Notes: generated from the sequence alone by a model not told the origin. DNA of 64,000 bases from Hepsetus odoe (GCA_017165825.1 CM029380.1:439201-503200); one strand, 5' to 3'; positions 46,411 through 57,577 are shown, counted from the first letter of the stretch. Numbers and translations: made by a program.

Positions 46411-46615
46411 AGCAGCGGCGGTCTAGTGTTTTGGGACGAGGCCCCAGGATCAGAAGGTGGTGGGTTTGAATCCCAAACCGGTAGGTTGCCCTGAGGTACC
46501 TCTCTGGGCTCTCAAAAGCTGCCCCCAGCTGGACGGTGTTTGTGGGTAAAATGCAGAATTTCGTTGTGTCTCACTGTGTGCTGTTTCACAATGAGAACAG
46601 TCACTTTCACTTTCT
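46411..46615 (+). mobile_element. tRNA-derived SINE, family A, copy 7
   Basis: AGCAGCGGCGGTCTAGTG head, box B GGGTTTGAATCCC, GGTTGCCCTGAGGTACCT, and the tail ACAGTCACTTTCACTTTC. It abuts family D copy 3 directly, so it probably inserted into it. Confidence 0.85.
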
Positions 46616-46815
46616 CTTTAAGTCCTGTAAGCTGGACGGCAGGTCCATGGATGGGACTGGTTTGTCCCACGGAGGCAGGATGGGACTGAGATGTGGGGAG
46701 TTTGGAGGAGCACCTTGAACTCTTTGTTCCTCCGTCGGTTCCTGAACAGTGTGTGCAGTGTGGAGGGACATCATCCTGCTGAAAGAGGACACTGCCGTTA
46801 AGGGACACAGTTATG
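46616..46815 (+). mobile_element. Dispersed element family D, copy 3
   Basis: TTTAAGTCCTGTAAGCTGGA, GAACTCTTTGTTCCTCCGTC and CTGCTGAAAGAGGACACTGC. Its left part is missing at the SINE junction. Confidence 0.7.
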
Positions 46816-46954
46816 AGGATGAGTGTTTTGCGTGAGGGTGAAATGTTTCCTGACCGTCCTGGGGATTGAACCCCCAACCCTCCAGTTACAAACCATCTTC
46901 TCTAAATGGTAAATGCCGGCTGCCCCGCTGGTTCCGTGTTGTATTCTGGTTTTG

Positions 46955-47115
46955 TTCACTCCTCACTGGCCGACTGTAGAGTCCTGCTTCATACGGTTAA
47001 AGCCTTTAATGGCCGAGTTCCAGAATATCTTACCGATCTGTCCGGAGCACTTCGCTCAGCTGAGGCGGGATTACTGCAAACCCCTCGGAAAACCCCTCAG
47101 ATCAGCTTTTTAGTG
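46955..47115 (+). pseudogene. LINE C-terminal fragment, CR1/L2-like
   Basis: A frame reads SLADCRVLLHTVKAFNGRVP then EYLTDL, the usual C-terminal tail after the reverse transcriptase of CR1/L2 group LINEs (consensus roughly K-x-L-L-L-x-x-x-K-A-L-N-G-x-A-P-x-Y-L-x-D-L). It is short and 5' truncated. Confidence 0.65.
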
Positions 47116-47366
47116 GTTGCGGCTTTCCAGGGGATAGAAGAGGAATTTTTTTTTACCCGTCCCGGCCCGCAACAAAGCATCAAACAATGTCAGCGATTTT
47201 TTTTTTTTTTGGCGGTTGCGTGAAGTGTTGACTTCTGTTGTCAGCAAGAAGTGTTTGCTCCTGCTGTTTTATAATTTCTAATACCTTTCATTCTGTCAGC
47301 TGCAGCTCACATTGCATTGCATTTGATAAATTTATTTTATTTCTTAAAACCTTTCTATAAAAATAT

Positions 47367-47585
47367 GGCGTCAGCAGTGTCCTAGTGTTTAGGCACGAGG
47401 TCCCAGGATCAGAAGGTCATGGGTTTGAATCCCAGGCCAGTAGGTCGCTCCGAGGTTCCCTTGATCAAGCTACCATCCCCATCACTGCTCCCCGGGTGCT
47501 GGATGTGTCTGCCCCCTGCTGGACGGTGTGTGTGTGTGTTTGGTTGTTTCACTGTGTTCACAATGACTGATAGTCACTTTCACTT
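47367..47585 (+). mobile_element. tRNA-derived SINE, family A, copy 8
   Basis: GTCAGCAGTGTCCTAGTGTT head, GGGTTTGAATCCC box B, CCCCCTGCTGGACGGTG and the tail GATAGTCACTTTCACTT. Confidence 0.85.
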
Positions 47586-47824
47586 CCAAAGCGATATTTA
47601 TTTATAGTTATTTATTGGCAATGCGCCTAAATTTGTTTAAACTAAAACCTAAAAGGTGCTTCTCCAGTTCTTTTCCTGATTTTAGGAATGTAAGGAGTAG
47701 AGTAGAGTTCTTGCTCGATCAGGAGTTCATCAGGTCGTTCTGTGACGTTTCCAGAATAAACTGCCTGTTTTCTGAGGGTCACTTCTGGAACATTTCCAAC
47801 TCTGATTTCTTTCCAGTGGTGATG

Positions 47825-48065
47825 AACAGAACCGGACGTCCCAAATCTGCACATTTTATGTCCCCAAGTGAAGCTCCACGTGTCTCTATGGGACAGAATG
47901 ATGGTAGAATAGTCTGATTTCAGTCACTTCAACCCTCATCTGGTCAGTTTTGGTCCAAGATCTTCTCCAAACTAAAACAACGTCTCGGACATCAGACAGC
48001 GTCTCCACCAGCAGTTCAAGTCTGTGAGGGACGTTCAGACGTCCAGTTCTGTTCACTGTGAACAG
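47825..48065 (-). repeat. Dispersed repeat family E, copy 5
   Basis: AGTGAAGCTCCACGTGTCTC, GACAGCGTCTCCACCAGCAG and GTGAGGGACGTTCAGACGTC; it is the most complete copy and shows the unexpanded CATAGAGACACG word (in reverse). Confidence 0.7.
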
Positions 48066-48229
48066 ATCTTACGTTTGGAGCATTTCACACCAAACCCGCT
48101 CTGATTTTATTTTTATTTTAATATCTTATCCACTCAGTAATGCAGGAATTCAGGAAATACAGTAGAATTCATGTTCAGTCCCAGCCGTTCTGTCTTTCTG
48201 CAGTTCTGGAGGTCCATGTGGAGGAAAAA

Positions 48230-48385
48230 AGTGTTGAATAATGCGTTCAATTTGCTTAAGGGCTCAAAAAGCACAAGCCCATTAATTAGGGAGGGGATGT
48301 ATTAGTCATGATTAAGATGGCTTTTGCATATTGATGAACAACGTCTGTGTTAATGGGCCCGTTTGTCTCCCCTCCCTTCAGAGCT
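48230..48385. promoter_or_regulatory. Candidate conserved noncoding element
   Basis: A unique block with TTAATTAG, TGATTAAG, TTTTGCATATTGAT and GTTAATGGGCCC words, typical of homeodomain and POU binding clusters in developmental enhancers. It is about 1.1 kb before the EGF3 exon. There is no direct evidence of conservation in the window. Confidence 0.3.
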
Positions 48386-48815
48386 CGGGCCATGAAAACA
48401 GCTTCAGATGGGACGGGTGGGACGTGATTTAGCCGTTCCCTCCTCACCCGGATGACATTGTCTCATCATTGCGAGAGTCTCTGCTCTGCTGAAGCATCAC
48501 ATTCGCCTCGTAAACGCTGTGAAGACGCCAAGCAGCGCCGTTAGGAGCCGCGGTCGCAGCGCTCATTTCATGTTTGAGTAAATGCGTCTGAAATATTTAT
48601 CAGGTTAATTGTGTTATTAGTCATGTGACATGGATTGAGACGGGAGCGGGACGGGGTCACTTTCAACAGCGCCCGGGTAACGCTCAGGGTTCGTGGTGAT
48701 GAAAACCGTGGCCTAATTGTGTGTTCATTTTTTTCTGTGGTGTCAAAATGAGAGGAGCGATGCTGTGGATGAGGCGCAAAAGTGAAAAAATACAGAAATG
48801 TAGGATGTGGACATT

Positions 48816-49005
48816 CGGAGACCAGAGAAGTGAGACCGTGTCGGTCCAGAAGAGAGACGAGGAGTAGTACGAGGAGAAGGATGTTGACGATGGAGCTGCC
48901 TGGAAAGAGGAGAAGAAGGACAAAGAGGAGGTTTATGGACGTGGAGACATGGAGATATGTGTCCCCACAGTGGTTCATCTAACAGGAGCAACCAGAAGAA
49001 GAAAA
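48816..49005 (+). pseudogene. RTE LINE 3' fragment
   Basis: The frame includes MLTMELPGKRRRRTKRRFMD, the same C-terminal region as at 27224-27437, then a deletion and the RTE 3' end. Confidence 0.78.
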
Positions 49006-49074
49006 AAAGAAGACAGGACCATCAGATCAGAGTCACAACCACCAAGTCCCCTGTGAGGAAAAGGAGCAGTGATT

Positions 49075-49102
49075 GTTGTTGTTTGTTGTTGTTGTTGTTG
49101 TT
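49075..49102. repeat. (TTG)n microsatellite
   Basis: GTTGTTGTTTG then six TTG units. Confidence 0.85.
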
Positions 49103-49392
49103 AATGGGCTGTAATGAGGATTATGATCAGTATGTGAATTTAAATGAACAAAAGTGCTGCTTCAGCCTCCACAAGGACACCAGCACACCGGAAACACTGT
49201 GAAGGCAGGACGGGGACTCCCCGTCTCCACCGCGCTGTTCACACGTTCTTTTTCTGTCTTTTTTTATTTATTTATTTTTTTATTAAAAACAAAACCCTAG
49301 GCGTCGTCCCCCTCGTTACAGGTTTCAGGACCCCTGTAGCCCTGCTGATAAAACTGGAGCTCTGACCCTGTGCCCCATGAAACACACACTAT

Positions 49393-49393
49393 C

Positions 49394-49424
<31 letters not shown>
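49393..49424 (+). promoter_or_regulatory. nell1: (CT)n tract before the EGF3 acceptor
   Basis: About 15 CT units followed by GTTTTCTCCCTCAG. It gives a strong polypyrimidine tract and is polymorphism-prone. Confidence 0.75.
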
Positions 49425-49429
<5 letters not shown>

Positions 49430-49438
49430 CTCCCTCAG

Positions 49439-49561
49439 AACGGGATGAATGTGCCGGTGGGCAGAGTCTGTGTGACGAAAACGCCATCTGTACCAACACC
49501 ATCCACGGGCACCTGTGCACCTGTAAACCAGGGTACATGGGAAACGGTACCATCTGCAGAG
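49439..49561 (+). CDS. nell1: nell1 exon encoding EGF-like module 3
   Basis: This 123-base, 41-codon, phase 1-1 exon encodes the third EGF-like module. The acceptor is CTCAG (49438) and the donor GTAAGG (49562). The module begins E-R-D-E-C, a variant of the calcium-binding start (human E-H-D-E-C by memory), and has cysteines at 5, 12, 18, 27, 29 and 40. Segments CDENAICTNT, CTCKPGY and GNGTICR are as in NELL1. N-G-T at module positions 36-38 is an N-glycosylation sequon that, by memory, is also in human. A CT run precedes the acceptor and a CA run begins 15 bases after the donor; CA repeats bind hnRNP L, so the exon is bracketed by potential splicing modifiers (inferred). The exon is in frame with its neighbours and could be skipped without frameshift. 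Confidence 0.95.
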
Positions 49562-49572
49562 GTAAGGTGTCA

Positions 49573-49576
<4 letters not shown>

Positions 49577-49621
<45 letters not shown>
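49577..49621 (+). repeat. (AC)n microsatellite 15 bases after the EGF3 donor
   Basis: Pure AC run of about 22 units. Potential hnRNP L site in the transcript. Confidence 0.96.
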
Positions 49622-49623
<2 letters not shown>

Positions 49624-49907
49624 GTATCAGCTGGGTGCACGATGATGAGAATTGATTTTGCTTTGACTTTTGCTTCCCTTCACCTTCATCCCTTTGTCTC
49701 CTGCAGAGCATCGTGTGCTCTGAGCTGATTGGAGAAGAGACAAGTTCCATCTGACTCTTTCTCTCCGTTTCTCTCTCTTCCTCTCTCTCTGTCTCTCATT
49801 CTCTGTCTTTCTCTTTTCTATTTTTAATCTTAATTTCTGATCTTTATAAAAAATGAAACGTCCAGTGTTTTTGGGGGGAAAAAAAATATCACTTTCTCTC
49901 TCTCTCA

Positions 49908-49908
<1 letters not shown>

Positions 49909-49950
<42 letters not shown>
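49909..49950. repeat. (AC)n microsatellite
   Basis: Follows a CT run; about 20 AC units. Confidence 0.94.
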
Positions 49951-49952
<2 letters not shown>

Positions 49953-50017
49953 GTAATTAATAGAATGGATTGCACCAACCTGATAATTACAGGGCAATGT
50001 GTTTACACTAGTGCTGG

Positions 50018-50222
50018 AGAGAGAGGGAGGGAGGGAGGGAGAGAGAGAGAGAGTGTGAGAGAATGAGAGAGCTTTACACTTTTTCCTGTCATCCCAGGGG
50101 ATCCAGTCCTTTTCTCATCTTTACTACTGTTAACCCTACAGTTACCATGGCAACAATTAACCCTGCTGTAGTTAGTAGGAGTTGTTTCTATTCTTTCTCC
50201 CTCCCTCTCTCCCTCCCTCCAC
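50018..50222. repeat. Paired purine and pyrimidine runs
   Basis: A G/A run (GGGAGGGAGGGAGGG, about 50018-50070) and a complementary C/T run (TCCCTCCCTCTCTCCCTC, about 50196-50222) lie 130 bases apart and could pair as a hairpin. Confidence 0.65.
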
Positions 50223-52180
50223 AGTTCAGCACCGTGTGATCTGGTTTGTGACTTTTTTCTGCTTGTTTTTGATGTGAAACATTAAAAGCAGTGAGCGGCG
50301 CACTGAGAGCTTTGATCTTTAATTAGTGCTGTAACAATTTACATTGTTCATTTAATAATCAGGCTGCTTTTAGAACGGAGTTATGTAAACGAGCTCTGCT
50401 CTGATTGGCTGTCCCGTATTAGATCTCATCTGAAAAACACCGTTAGAGGAACCTCTACTAAAGACGGCAGGATTGGGGCTGAACGTGTTGTTGTGACATC
50501 ACAAAAACACTGAAGGCAAAATATCAGCAGCTCAGTTTCCACATTTATACAGGAAACCAAACTCCAAAAAAACGAGTGGATGTTCAGGGGACGTGGGCAC
50601 TCCCTTTTCTCTTTGCGTTTTTAGAGGATATGGGTCATTTACTGCGCTGAGATCTTTGTTCGGGACGGGTTCCCTCGGGTTTATTCAGGCTGATGAAAGA
50701 TGATCTTCTGAGTTCTAGAGGACTAAACTGGTTGTTCCTGCGTAACACGGATTCGGCTGGAAGAATTCCTGAAATTCCTCGGAGAATTCCCTTACTGTCA
50801 TCGTGCAGTGAGATCAGTGCGTTTTAACACGATTAGGGACATAATGAAACAAAAAAGAGCGGAAGATCCTTTGTCGAGGGTTTAATCTTATAAAATCCTG
50901 CCTCTGTTGAGGCGGGTCGAGTAACAGGCGAGTTGGGGACCGGGGGGCTTAAAGAACAAAAGCACTGTTGTATGAATGTCCTGGGGCGATGTTATTGACC
51001 CGCTCCGTAACTGGGGGCGGCAGGGTTCAGCGCCGCTCTGTGAGGTTCTCTTAAACATCAAACAGTTCTCCAAAGTTCCTCATAGTGCCGTTCTCCAGAG
51101 AGCAGGTCTGCAGGCTGAGGGGATTACACGGGTGCTGTGTGTAGGAACATGTTTTTCTCAGTTTTCTCCTGTTTGTTTCTCCAGCCTTTCGGACGCTATT
51201 GTTATTCTTTCTATTGATATTCCTGCATCAACACAGTTTTTCCAAATGTATCTTTTCGAGTTTCAGCCGATACCAGGTGAAGATTTCTTTCTTTCTTTCT
51301 TTCTTTCTTTGTATTTTGTAAACTGACCTTGGGTTTGAAAAAGGTGCAGGGGCATAACTGCATAACTGCATAACTGCTGAATGCCATTTCACCCTGTTTA
51401 GATTCTCCTGATGTAAGAGACCAGTCAGTCTGATCATCATCATGTCAGAGTTTTGAGCTCAGTGTCTGACTGGACAGCGTTCGGAGTGAAGTCTGTTTCC
51501 TTGTTTTTTATTGGAAGTTGAGCAGTTTTGAATGATCTGTGATGGTCTGGTGGTAAATTTGGGGAGGAACAGCTTTGTTAGGGTCAACTCTTCAGGATCT
51601 AAAAACCTGACGGTGAAAGGGTGTGGAGATCGGACTCGGGCCGTAAAGCTCTCGGCGGAGGTCCGGCTGGTGGATTTGGAGCTGATGCAGCACAGCTCTG
51701 GCAGCCCGGGGCGATTGTGATTGGAACAAGTCTGTCGGTGTGTTGAAATATTTATCGTGCTGAATCAGAGATACGGCGGCCCCTACACATCAAAAGGTGC
51801 TGTTTTCATCGCCGCTGCACTGATGGATTCTGGGATATGTCTCGCAGTGGACCGCCCGGACAATCAGATAAGGATGGCCACCAGCGGGGACTGCTGGAAA
51901 TAGCATTGCGCTAATAGTATAAAAAAGCTGGAAAAGGCTGTTTCCATCCTGCCACCTCTACAGGGGCTCCGGGTTTTGGACACATTGCATCAGGTCGTCG
52001 CACAAACAGCGAGCCGAATACATTACTCTGCTCACGGACTTCGATTTAAAAACCTGTTTAATAAAGTTTTAAACCTCAAATCAGTTACTAAACCATTTAT
52101 ACACTAGGGCTGAATAGCCAATAATTTCTCTCCACCATCAACCCTCCTCCAGATCTTCATGAAGGTGGATCAGACTAGTG

Positions 52181-52439
52181 GGTGTGGTTTAGGACACAGA
52201 AGGACTTACTGTCTCTACAAACATCAACTCAACTCCAGACGTTTTACACAACAGGGTGTGTTTTCAGGAGCTGATCTAGAATCAGTCCTAAATACGGAGG
52301 AATCTGTTCCCAGATCAGTCTGAATAGCAGTCCTGCTGATCCCAGATCAGTCTGAACAGCAGCTTGGAGTTTAGTTTTGTCTGGAGATTAGTTTCTGTTT
52401 GTAGTTGATAGTAAGTCCTACTGTGTCCTAAACCGCACC
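52181..52439. mobile_element. Foldback element family G with 49-50-base inverted arms
   Basis: GGTGTGGTTTAGGACACAGA at 52181 onward pairs with the reverse complement of 52390-52439 (GTCCTACTGTGTCCTAAACC). The inside has repeated CAGATCAGTCTGAA words. The half copy at 16205-16400 confirms that it is a dispersed family. Confidence 0.7.
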
Positions 52440-52719
52440 GGAAAAGATGCAGCTGGATATTGTCTTGGTCTCGGTTTGAGTCTCAAAGCTGGAGCTGATC
52501 TGCTCTGGATGGTGAGCAGTTTCTCTGTTTCAGTAAAGGTCTCAGAGCGTGCAGGTGGAGACATGTCTGAGAGTGTGGGACAGACTCGTTACTGTGCCAC
52601 GGACAGGGCGGATGGACAGAGTGCGTGAGAGACAACAGGGCTGTGAGGCGTCCACGAAAAACCATCAACCGGAACGGACCATCTCACAGCACAACAGAAC
52701 GGAGAACACAGAGCAGAGA

Positions 52720-52934
52720 GACAGAGAGAATGAGGGAGGAGAGAGAATGAGTGGAGTGGAATGAGTAGAGAGAGCAAGACATTGAGGGAGAGAGAGAAAG
52801 AGAGAGAGAATTAGAGAGACTGAATAAATGAGTGAGAGACAAATGAGGGGGGAAGGAGATGGTGATAAGTGGAGAGAGAGAATAGGCAGATTGAGAGGAA
52901 AGCGGGAGTGTGTGTGTGTGTGTGTGTGTGTGTG
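52720..52934. repeat. GAGA-rich purine block ending in (TG)n
   Basis: GAGAGAGAGAAAGAGAGAGA-type purine-rich DNA, then TG run 52909-52934. Confidence 0.8.
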
Positions 52935-53386
52935 TTCCAGGCTGGGCTCCATGAAATTAATTATTTAAGCAAAATTATTATTGTGATATAAATCAGTTAA
53001 AGAGCCGATTGCCCAGAAAAACAGTCCATTTACAGTCTTAATTGAATGCACTTTTGTGATGTCACATAAAAGCTCATTTACATAAATATTGGTCTTAAAG
53101 GCACGGGACGGAAACGTGCTGTTTAAAGGAGATTAAATGTTCATGTAGAAATAAGATCCTAAATAAACAGAAACATAAAATGTTGGATATTTTTCTTTAA
53201 ATCCAAGAGCATTTTTATAAACATTAATTCATTTTATTATAATAATCAAGTTATATTGGAACCTTTCTATTCAGTTTCTTCAGAAATTATTTATTTTTTT
53301 ACCTGGGAGGCTGGAGTCAACAACTCAAAACAAAAACAGATTATTGTTGACTTTTATTTATTTATTTTGAAGATGAGTGGAAATGT

Positions 53387-53508
53387 GTGTGCGTGTGTGT
53401 GTGTGTGTGGGTGGGTGTGTGTGTGCGTGTGTGTGTGTGTGTGCGTGTGTGTGTGCGTGTGCGTGCGTGTGTGTGTGTGTGTGTGTGCGCGTGTGTGTGT
53501 GTGTGTGA
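53387..53508. repeat. (TG)n microsatellite with CG interruptions
   Basis: TGTGTGCGTG repeats with about ten CG interruptions in 120 bases, an alternating purine-pyrimidine tract that could adopt Z-DNA. Confidence 0.94.
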
Positions 53509-53815
53509 GACAGAAGAAGAGTTGGTGTGAGCTTATCTCTCAGTTCTCCGACGGCGGAGATGGAGAACATGATAAATGCTCCAATTGTGTCCCGTTCCTA
53601 CACGCTCGGTCCATTTCTCTCTCGCTGAGCAGCCGCACGCGTGTAATTGTGATCACGGCTCTCCGTCTCCACCGCAGGAAATTTCCCAGAGGAGGATTAT
53701 CCATCCGGAGAGCTGCGCCCGTCCTTTCAGACACAAACCTCCTGCATTCTGAGTCTGGAACTTCTTGAAGGCTGTTTCTCCAGGCATGTTGTTTAGTTGG
53801 AGCACTTATGCACCT

Positions 53816-54378
53816 CTAGTCCTGCATAAAAGTCTTCAACCCCCTCATTTCTGTCTATTCTGTATGAAGGTGAGACAGTAGGTTCAGTGATTTGTGTGCA
53901 AACACATGTAACTCCAGTCTGAACACCAAGAGAGTTTCATTCTAACCAGCTTTAAACGCAGTATTCACTACCACCACCGTTATTATTCAGCACAGCCTCA
54001 ACTCTCTTAGACCAGCTCCTTTCTTTAAGTTCAGGAACACTTCTCCAGGCTTCTTGAAGGACGTCCCAAAGCTCTTCTTTGGACATTGGATGTCTTTTGT
54101 TCTCTGTCCTCTGTGGAGATGATCTCACACTGCTTTGAAACTGCTCAGGTACAGAGACTGGACTGAACATGAGAGACAACAACACTGTCCTTCAGGAAGA
54201 TCTGGAGAACTGCTCAGGTACAGAGACTGAACTGAACATGAGAGACAACAACACTGTCCTTCAGGAAGATCTGGAGAACTGTTCCTCAACAATACATTTC
54301 AAATATAAGTACGTCTGGATATTTGTAAGCAAAATATGAAGAGAAGAGGAGCTCAAGACTTTTGCACAGTGCTGTGTA
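53816..54378 (-). mobile_element. Tc1-like deleted element with both ends, copy 2
   Basis: Left end TCCTGCATAAAAGTCTTC (about 53820) and right end AAGACTTTTGCACAGTGCTG (54357-54376) are inverted relatives. Minus-strand remnants EELWDVLQEAWRSVP and KRVEAVLNNNGG are Tc1-like C-terminal motifs. A 69-base direct repeat (54141-54209 and 54210-54278) lies inside. Confidence 0.78.
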
Positions 54379-54429
54379 TGGTTGTGTCTTCTAAAACGAC
54401 CAATATGAAAAGAGAAGCTGCACTAAAAT

Positions 54430-54556
54430 GGGGCAGTGGTGTCCTAGTGGTTCGGGCGTTGGCCACATGATCGTTGGATCGGGGGTTCGAACCCCTTCCC
54501 AATAGGTTGCCCTGAGGTACCCTTGAGCAAGGTGCCGTCCCCGTCCCGCTCCTCCC
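54430..54556 (+). mobile_element. Family A SINE head joined to a family J tail, copy 9
   Basis: GGGGCAGTGGTGTCCTAGTG head, perfect box B GGTTCGAACCCC (54484-54495), TTGAGCAAGGTGCCGTCCCC, then an abrupt switch to GATGGGCTGGCGACCTGTCC and ATAATGGATGGATGG (to 54678), which belongs to family J. Confidence 0.75.
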
Positions 54557-54678
54557 TGTGATGGGCTGGCGACCTGTCCAGGGTGCGTCCCCCGTCCTCG
54601 CCCTGTGTGCGCTGGGTTGGACACCAGCACTCCCCCGCGACCCCGTTTGGGACAAGTGGCAGATAATGGATGGATGGA
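54557..54678 (+). repeat. Family J tail ending in (GGAT)n
   Basis: GATGGGCTGGCGACCTGTCC, CCGCGACCCCGTTTGGGAC and AATGGATGGATGG. Confidence 0.65.
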
Positions 54679-55057
54679 AGCTGCACTAGAAACACTAGAT
54701 TGAGACCCAGTGCCGTTTCTTTTTAGCCCTTTGGTTTCTGAGTGTCCCCTTGGGTAGTGTTCGAAAACTGACCTAAGAAACGGGACACCCTCCAAAAACT
54801 CAGTACCTCATCAGCATTTGTCGAAGGCCTTCATGGAAACAGGTAACTTTGTTGATTTCAGCTTCACACACCTGCGATCCAAAGCCACTGTCAGGTCTTT
54901 TGGTGACCTGGTTCTTCTTGACTGATGTGAGGAGCAGAGAGGTTCTTCTCCCTGCTGGACTATACTTACATTTAGGATGTCATGTGACATCAAAGGGACA
55001 TAAATATGTTTCAAATGCAGGAACATCACACAGATCATGATGAAAGTGTTTTAAATC

Positions 55058-55170
55058 CATCCTCTGTATTTAACCCACACACACCATCCAGCAGGGGGCA
55101 GACACATCTGGCACACTTCTGCCATGACCTTCTGATCCTGGGGTCCTTAAACACTAGACCACTGCCCCAG
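55058..55170 (-). mobile_element. Family A SINE fragment, copy 10
   Basis: CACACCATCCAGCAGGGGGC, CTTCTGATCCTGGGGTCCTT and the head complement CACTAGACCACTGCCCC; the middle is deleted. Confidence 0.7.
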
Positions 55171-56749
55171 TAAGAGCTCTAGCTGCCAAGACAAGAGCAT
55201 GACCAGCGTTTCTAAATGCTCGTTATGAAGAAAAGAACCAGGAAACGCTGAACTTCACTTTAAAATCTTAATTAACGGTCAAATTCTCACATTTGTGCAT
55301 TGCTTTGGACGCATATTGCTGACGATTCCCCAGGCATTCTGGGAAATTTCTTACGACACTCCTTAGGAATGAGCCCCTGTTTGGAGCCCCAGCACCTCCT
55401 CTCCATCCCATTAAGAACTGGGACACCCTGCTTGTAAAAAGAGGGGAAGTGTTTGGGGAAAGGGGTGAAATAGCACCAGCTGTTGGGGTAATTACACTTA
55501 ATGGCATGTTTTTGTAGACGTGGGCATCAAACACACCCTCGAATACAGAAAAAGATGCAAGCAAACTCTTTTATGTTAATTATGCATTTTTGTTAACTAG
55601 GAATTTAAATTTGTTAATTATGTTTGTGTTGATAATGTTGCTGCTGATCATTTATAATGAAAGCATTTGTATTTGTTTAGTAAAGAAAGGAAAACAGAAG
55701 CGTTTTCGCTTTGATTGCATACTTTTGTTTTTGGTGTTGGGGGGGGAACACCCTAGCCACCACCAGAGAGACGGTTTGCCAACACTCTAGTAGTTACCTA
55801 GCAACCAAGTGGGATGCAATAGACACTTTTTAGCAACACCCAAGCAACCACCTAAATACCATAGTAACCATTTGGTAGGAACATAACAACCAGTGAGGAA
55901 TGGCTTAAGCTGGATGTTCTGTATTTTCTGCAGTTTATTATGAAAAATGTACAAAATTAGAAAAAGGTTTAAAACCAGGCCTTGTTGTGTTTAAAGCTGA
56001 GCGGTGATGTAATGAAGCGGTTAATACCATTAACGTTGTGAAGCGGAGATGAATCACTCAGTCGTTCAGATGATTAAAAGCGATGTTAAATATCATTACA
56101 TTTCCTGTGCGTTATTTATTTAAAGGCTGGTTATTTTACAGAAGATGCGTCAGCATGTTTATCACATCTTTTTCAGCGAATATGAGAACTCTGCAGAAAG
56201 CAGCGCTCCGTTCACCAGAACATCTTAATGAGCTTTTAATTGAGAGCCCAAAGAAAACAACAGAGAAGTGTGTGACTCATTTTTCTGTCTCACTCGCTCA
56301 GTATTGCATTAAAACTCGCTTAAAGACGCCTCTGGTGTCTCCGTAAATGCTTCAGATCTAGTCTTTATTGGTTGTTGCTCTTCGGGGAGACTCGGGTGAA
56401 TAACATCAGCGACGCAGACTGATTCGTTTTAAAGCAATAGTTGGACGACAAATCGTATTGCGCAGCTCACCTTAACGCAGACAGAGCTCCATGTTGTTTT
56501 AGTCGATCAACACTTCTGCTGGAAGTAACTGAGAACAAGTACTTCATTACTTCAGTGTTTTTTCTGTTTTTCCTTTTTCTTCCCCACTAATATCTGTACG
56601 TTCTCCTCCTTCCATCCTCGGAGCAGACTTCTCCAAAGCCACCTACTAATCCTGTGTTAGACAGGAAATGGAAAAAAGAGGTTCAGATGTTTCCAAATTA
56701 TAGTTTAGTCTGGCAGGACAGGGCCTGGGAACGGATATCTGTCCTTCTG

Positions 56750-56885
56750 TCCATCTTCAGAACAGACTCCTGCTTTTAGTCTGAACATCTGAGTTGATCC
56801 TCCATCACCTTCCAAACATCCAGACCGTCTCAGACTAAACGGACACAAACTCAGAAGAGACGTCCCTCTGAGTGTCCATCGGTGC
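56750..56885 (+). repeat. Dispersed repeat family F, copy 2
   Basis: CCAAACATCCAGACCGTCTC and CAGACTAAACGGACACAAAC match 45420-45570. Confidence 0.65.
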
Positions 56886-57577
56886 AGGACAGAGTGAAGG
56901 AGAGTGAGAGAGAGCACAGGGAGAGTGGACGGTGGAGTTCAGGGTGTGTGGAGTGTGTGTCCGTGATGGAGAACTAGTAGAGACGGTGATGAAAGTGAAG
57001 CGGTGAAGTTCATGTGGATTATTTTCAGTAGATTGTTTTTATTGGAGTTGAAGTTCGAGGCTTTAACAGTCTCTGAAGTGTGGAAGGGCTGTAAGTTTTT
57101 ATTACTAGAACTGGTGAAATATAACGCAGCCGATCGATTTGTCATGAATGTTTTAGTTAAACTGTCACTAAGTGCCTTCATCAGAATCAAAAGCACAAAA
57201 ACGAGTTTCAGTGAAAGCAAAGCCTGACGGTCATGAAATAAATAACTTGTCGTGTTGTTAGTCTCCCTTCAGTACCGCTGTACAAGCTGCTGCTCCTCCC
57301 TTTCTTTATCTGTTGATTTGAAAGCTTTTACACTGAGTGGAATAATTAGGTTGTTTTTTTCCCAGTTAGAAGTTTGACAGATCTGGCACAGGCTGATCTG
57401 ACGTGTCACATGATAAGACAGCTCTGTGGATCAGCACAAACCATGAAGCGCCAACTGGTGATAATTAGCCTGAAGCGTCCACCTGAAGGCTTCATTCTGT
57501 CTCCTCTAAAGCCCTGCTTCTCCTCCCACTTTAAAAGGGGGATCAGCAGAAAGATTTCTCATCGGACTTTGATGTCA

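Larger units (their letters stand above)
39192..49438 (+). other. nell1: nell1 intron between EGF2 and EGF3 exons (about 10.2 kb)
   Basis: Donor GTGAGT at 39192, acceptor CCTCAG ending at 49438, phase 1. Stretches without recognised gene or repeat: 40165-40756, 41412-42037, 42241-42820, 42966-44034, 44236-45090, 45571-46206, 47116-47366, 47586-47824 and 48386-48815. Bases 43140-43220 (with CCATTAATTGCTGG) are homeobox-like in composition. Confidence 0.9.
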
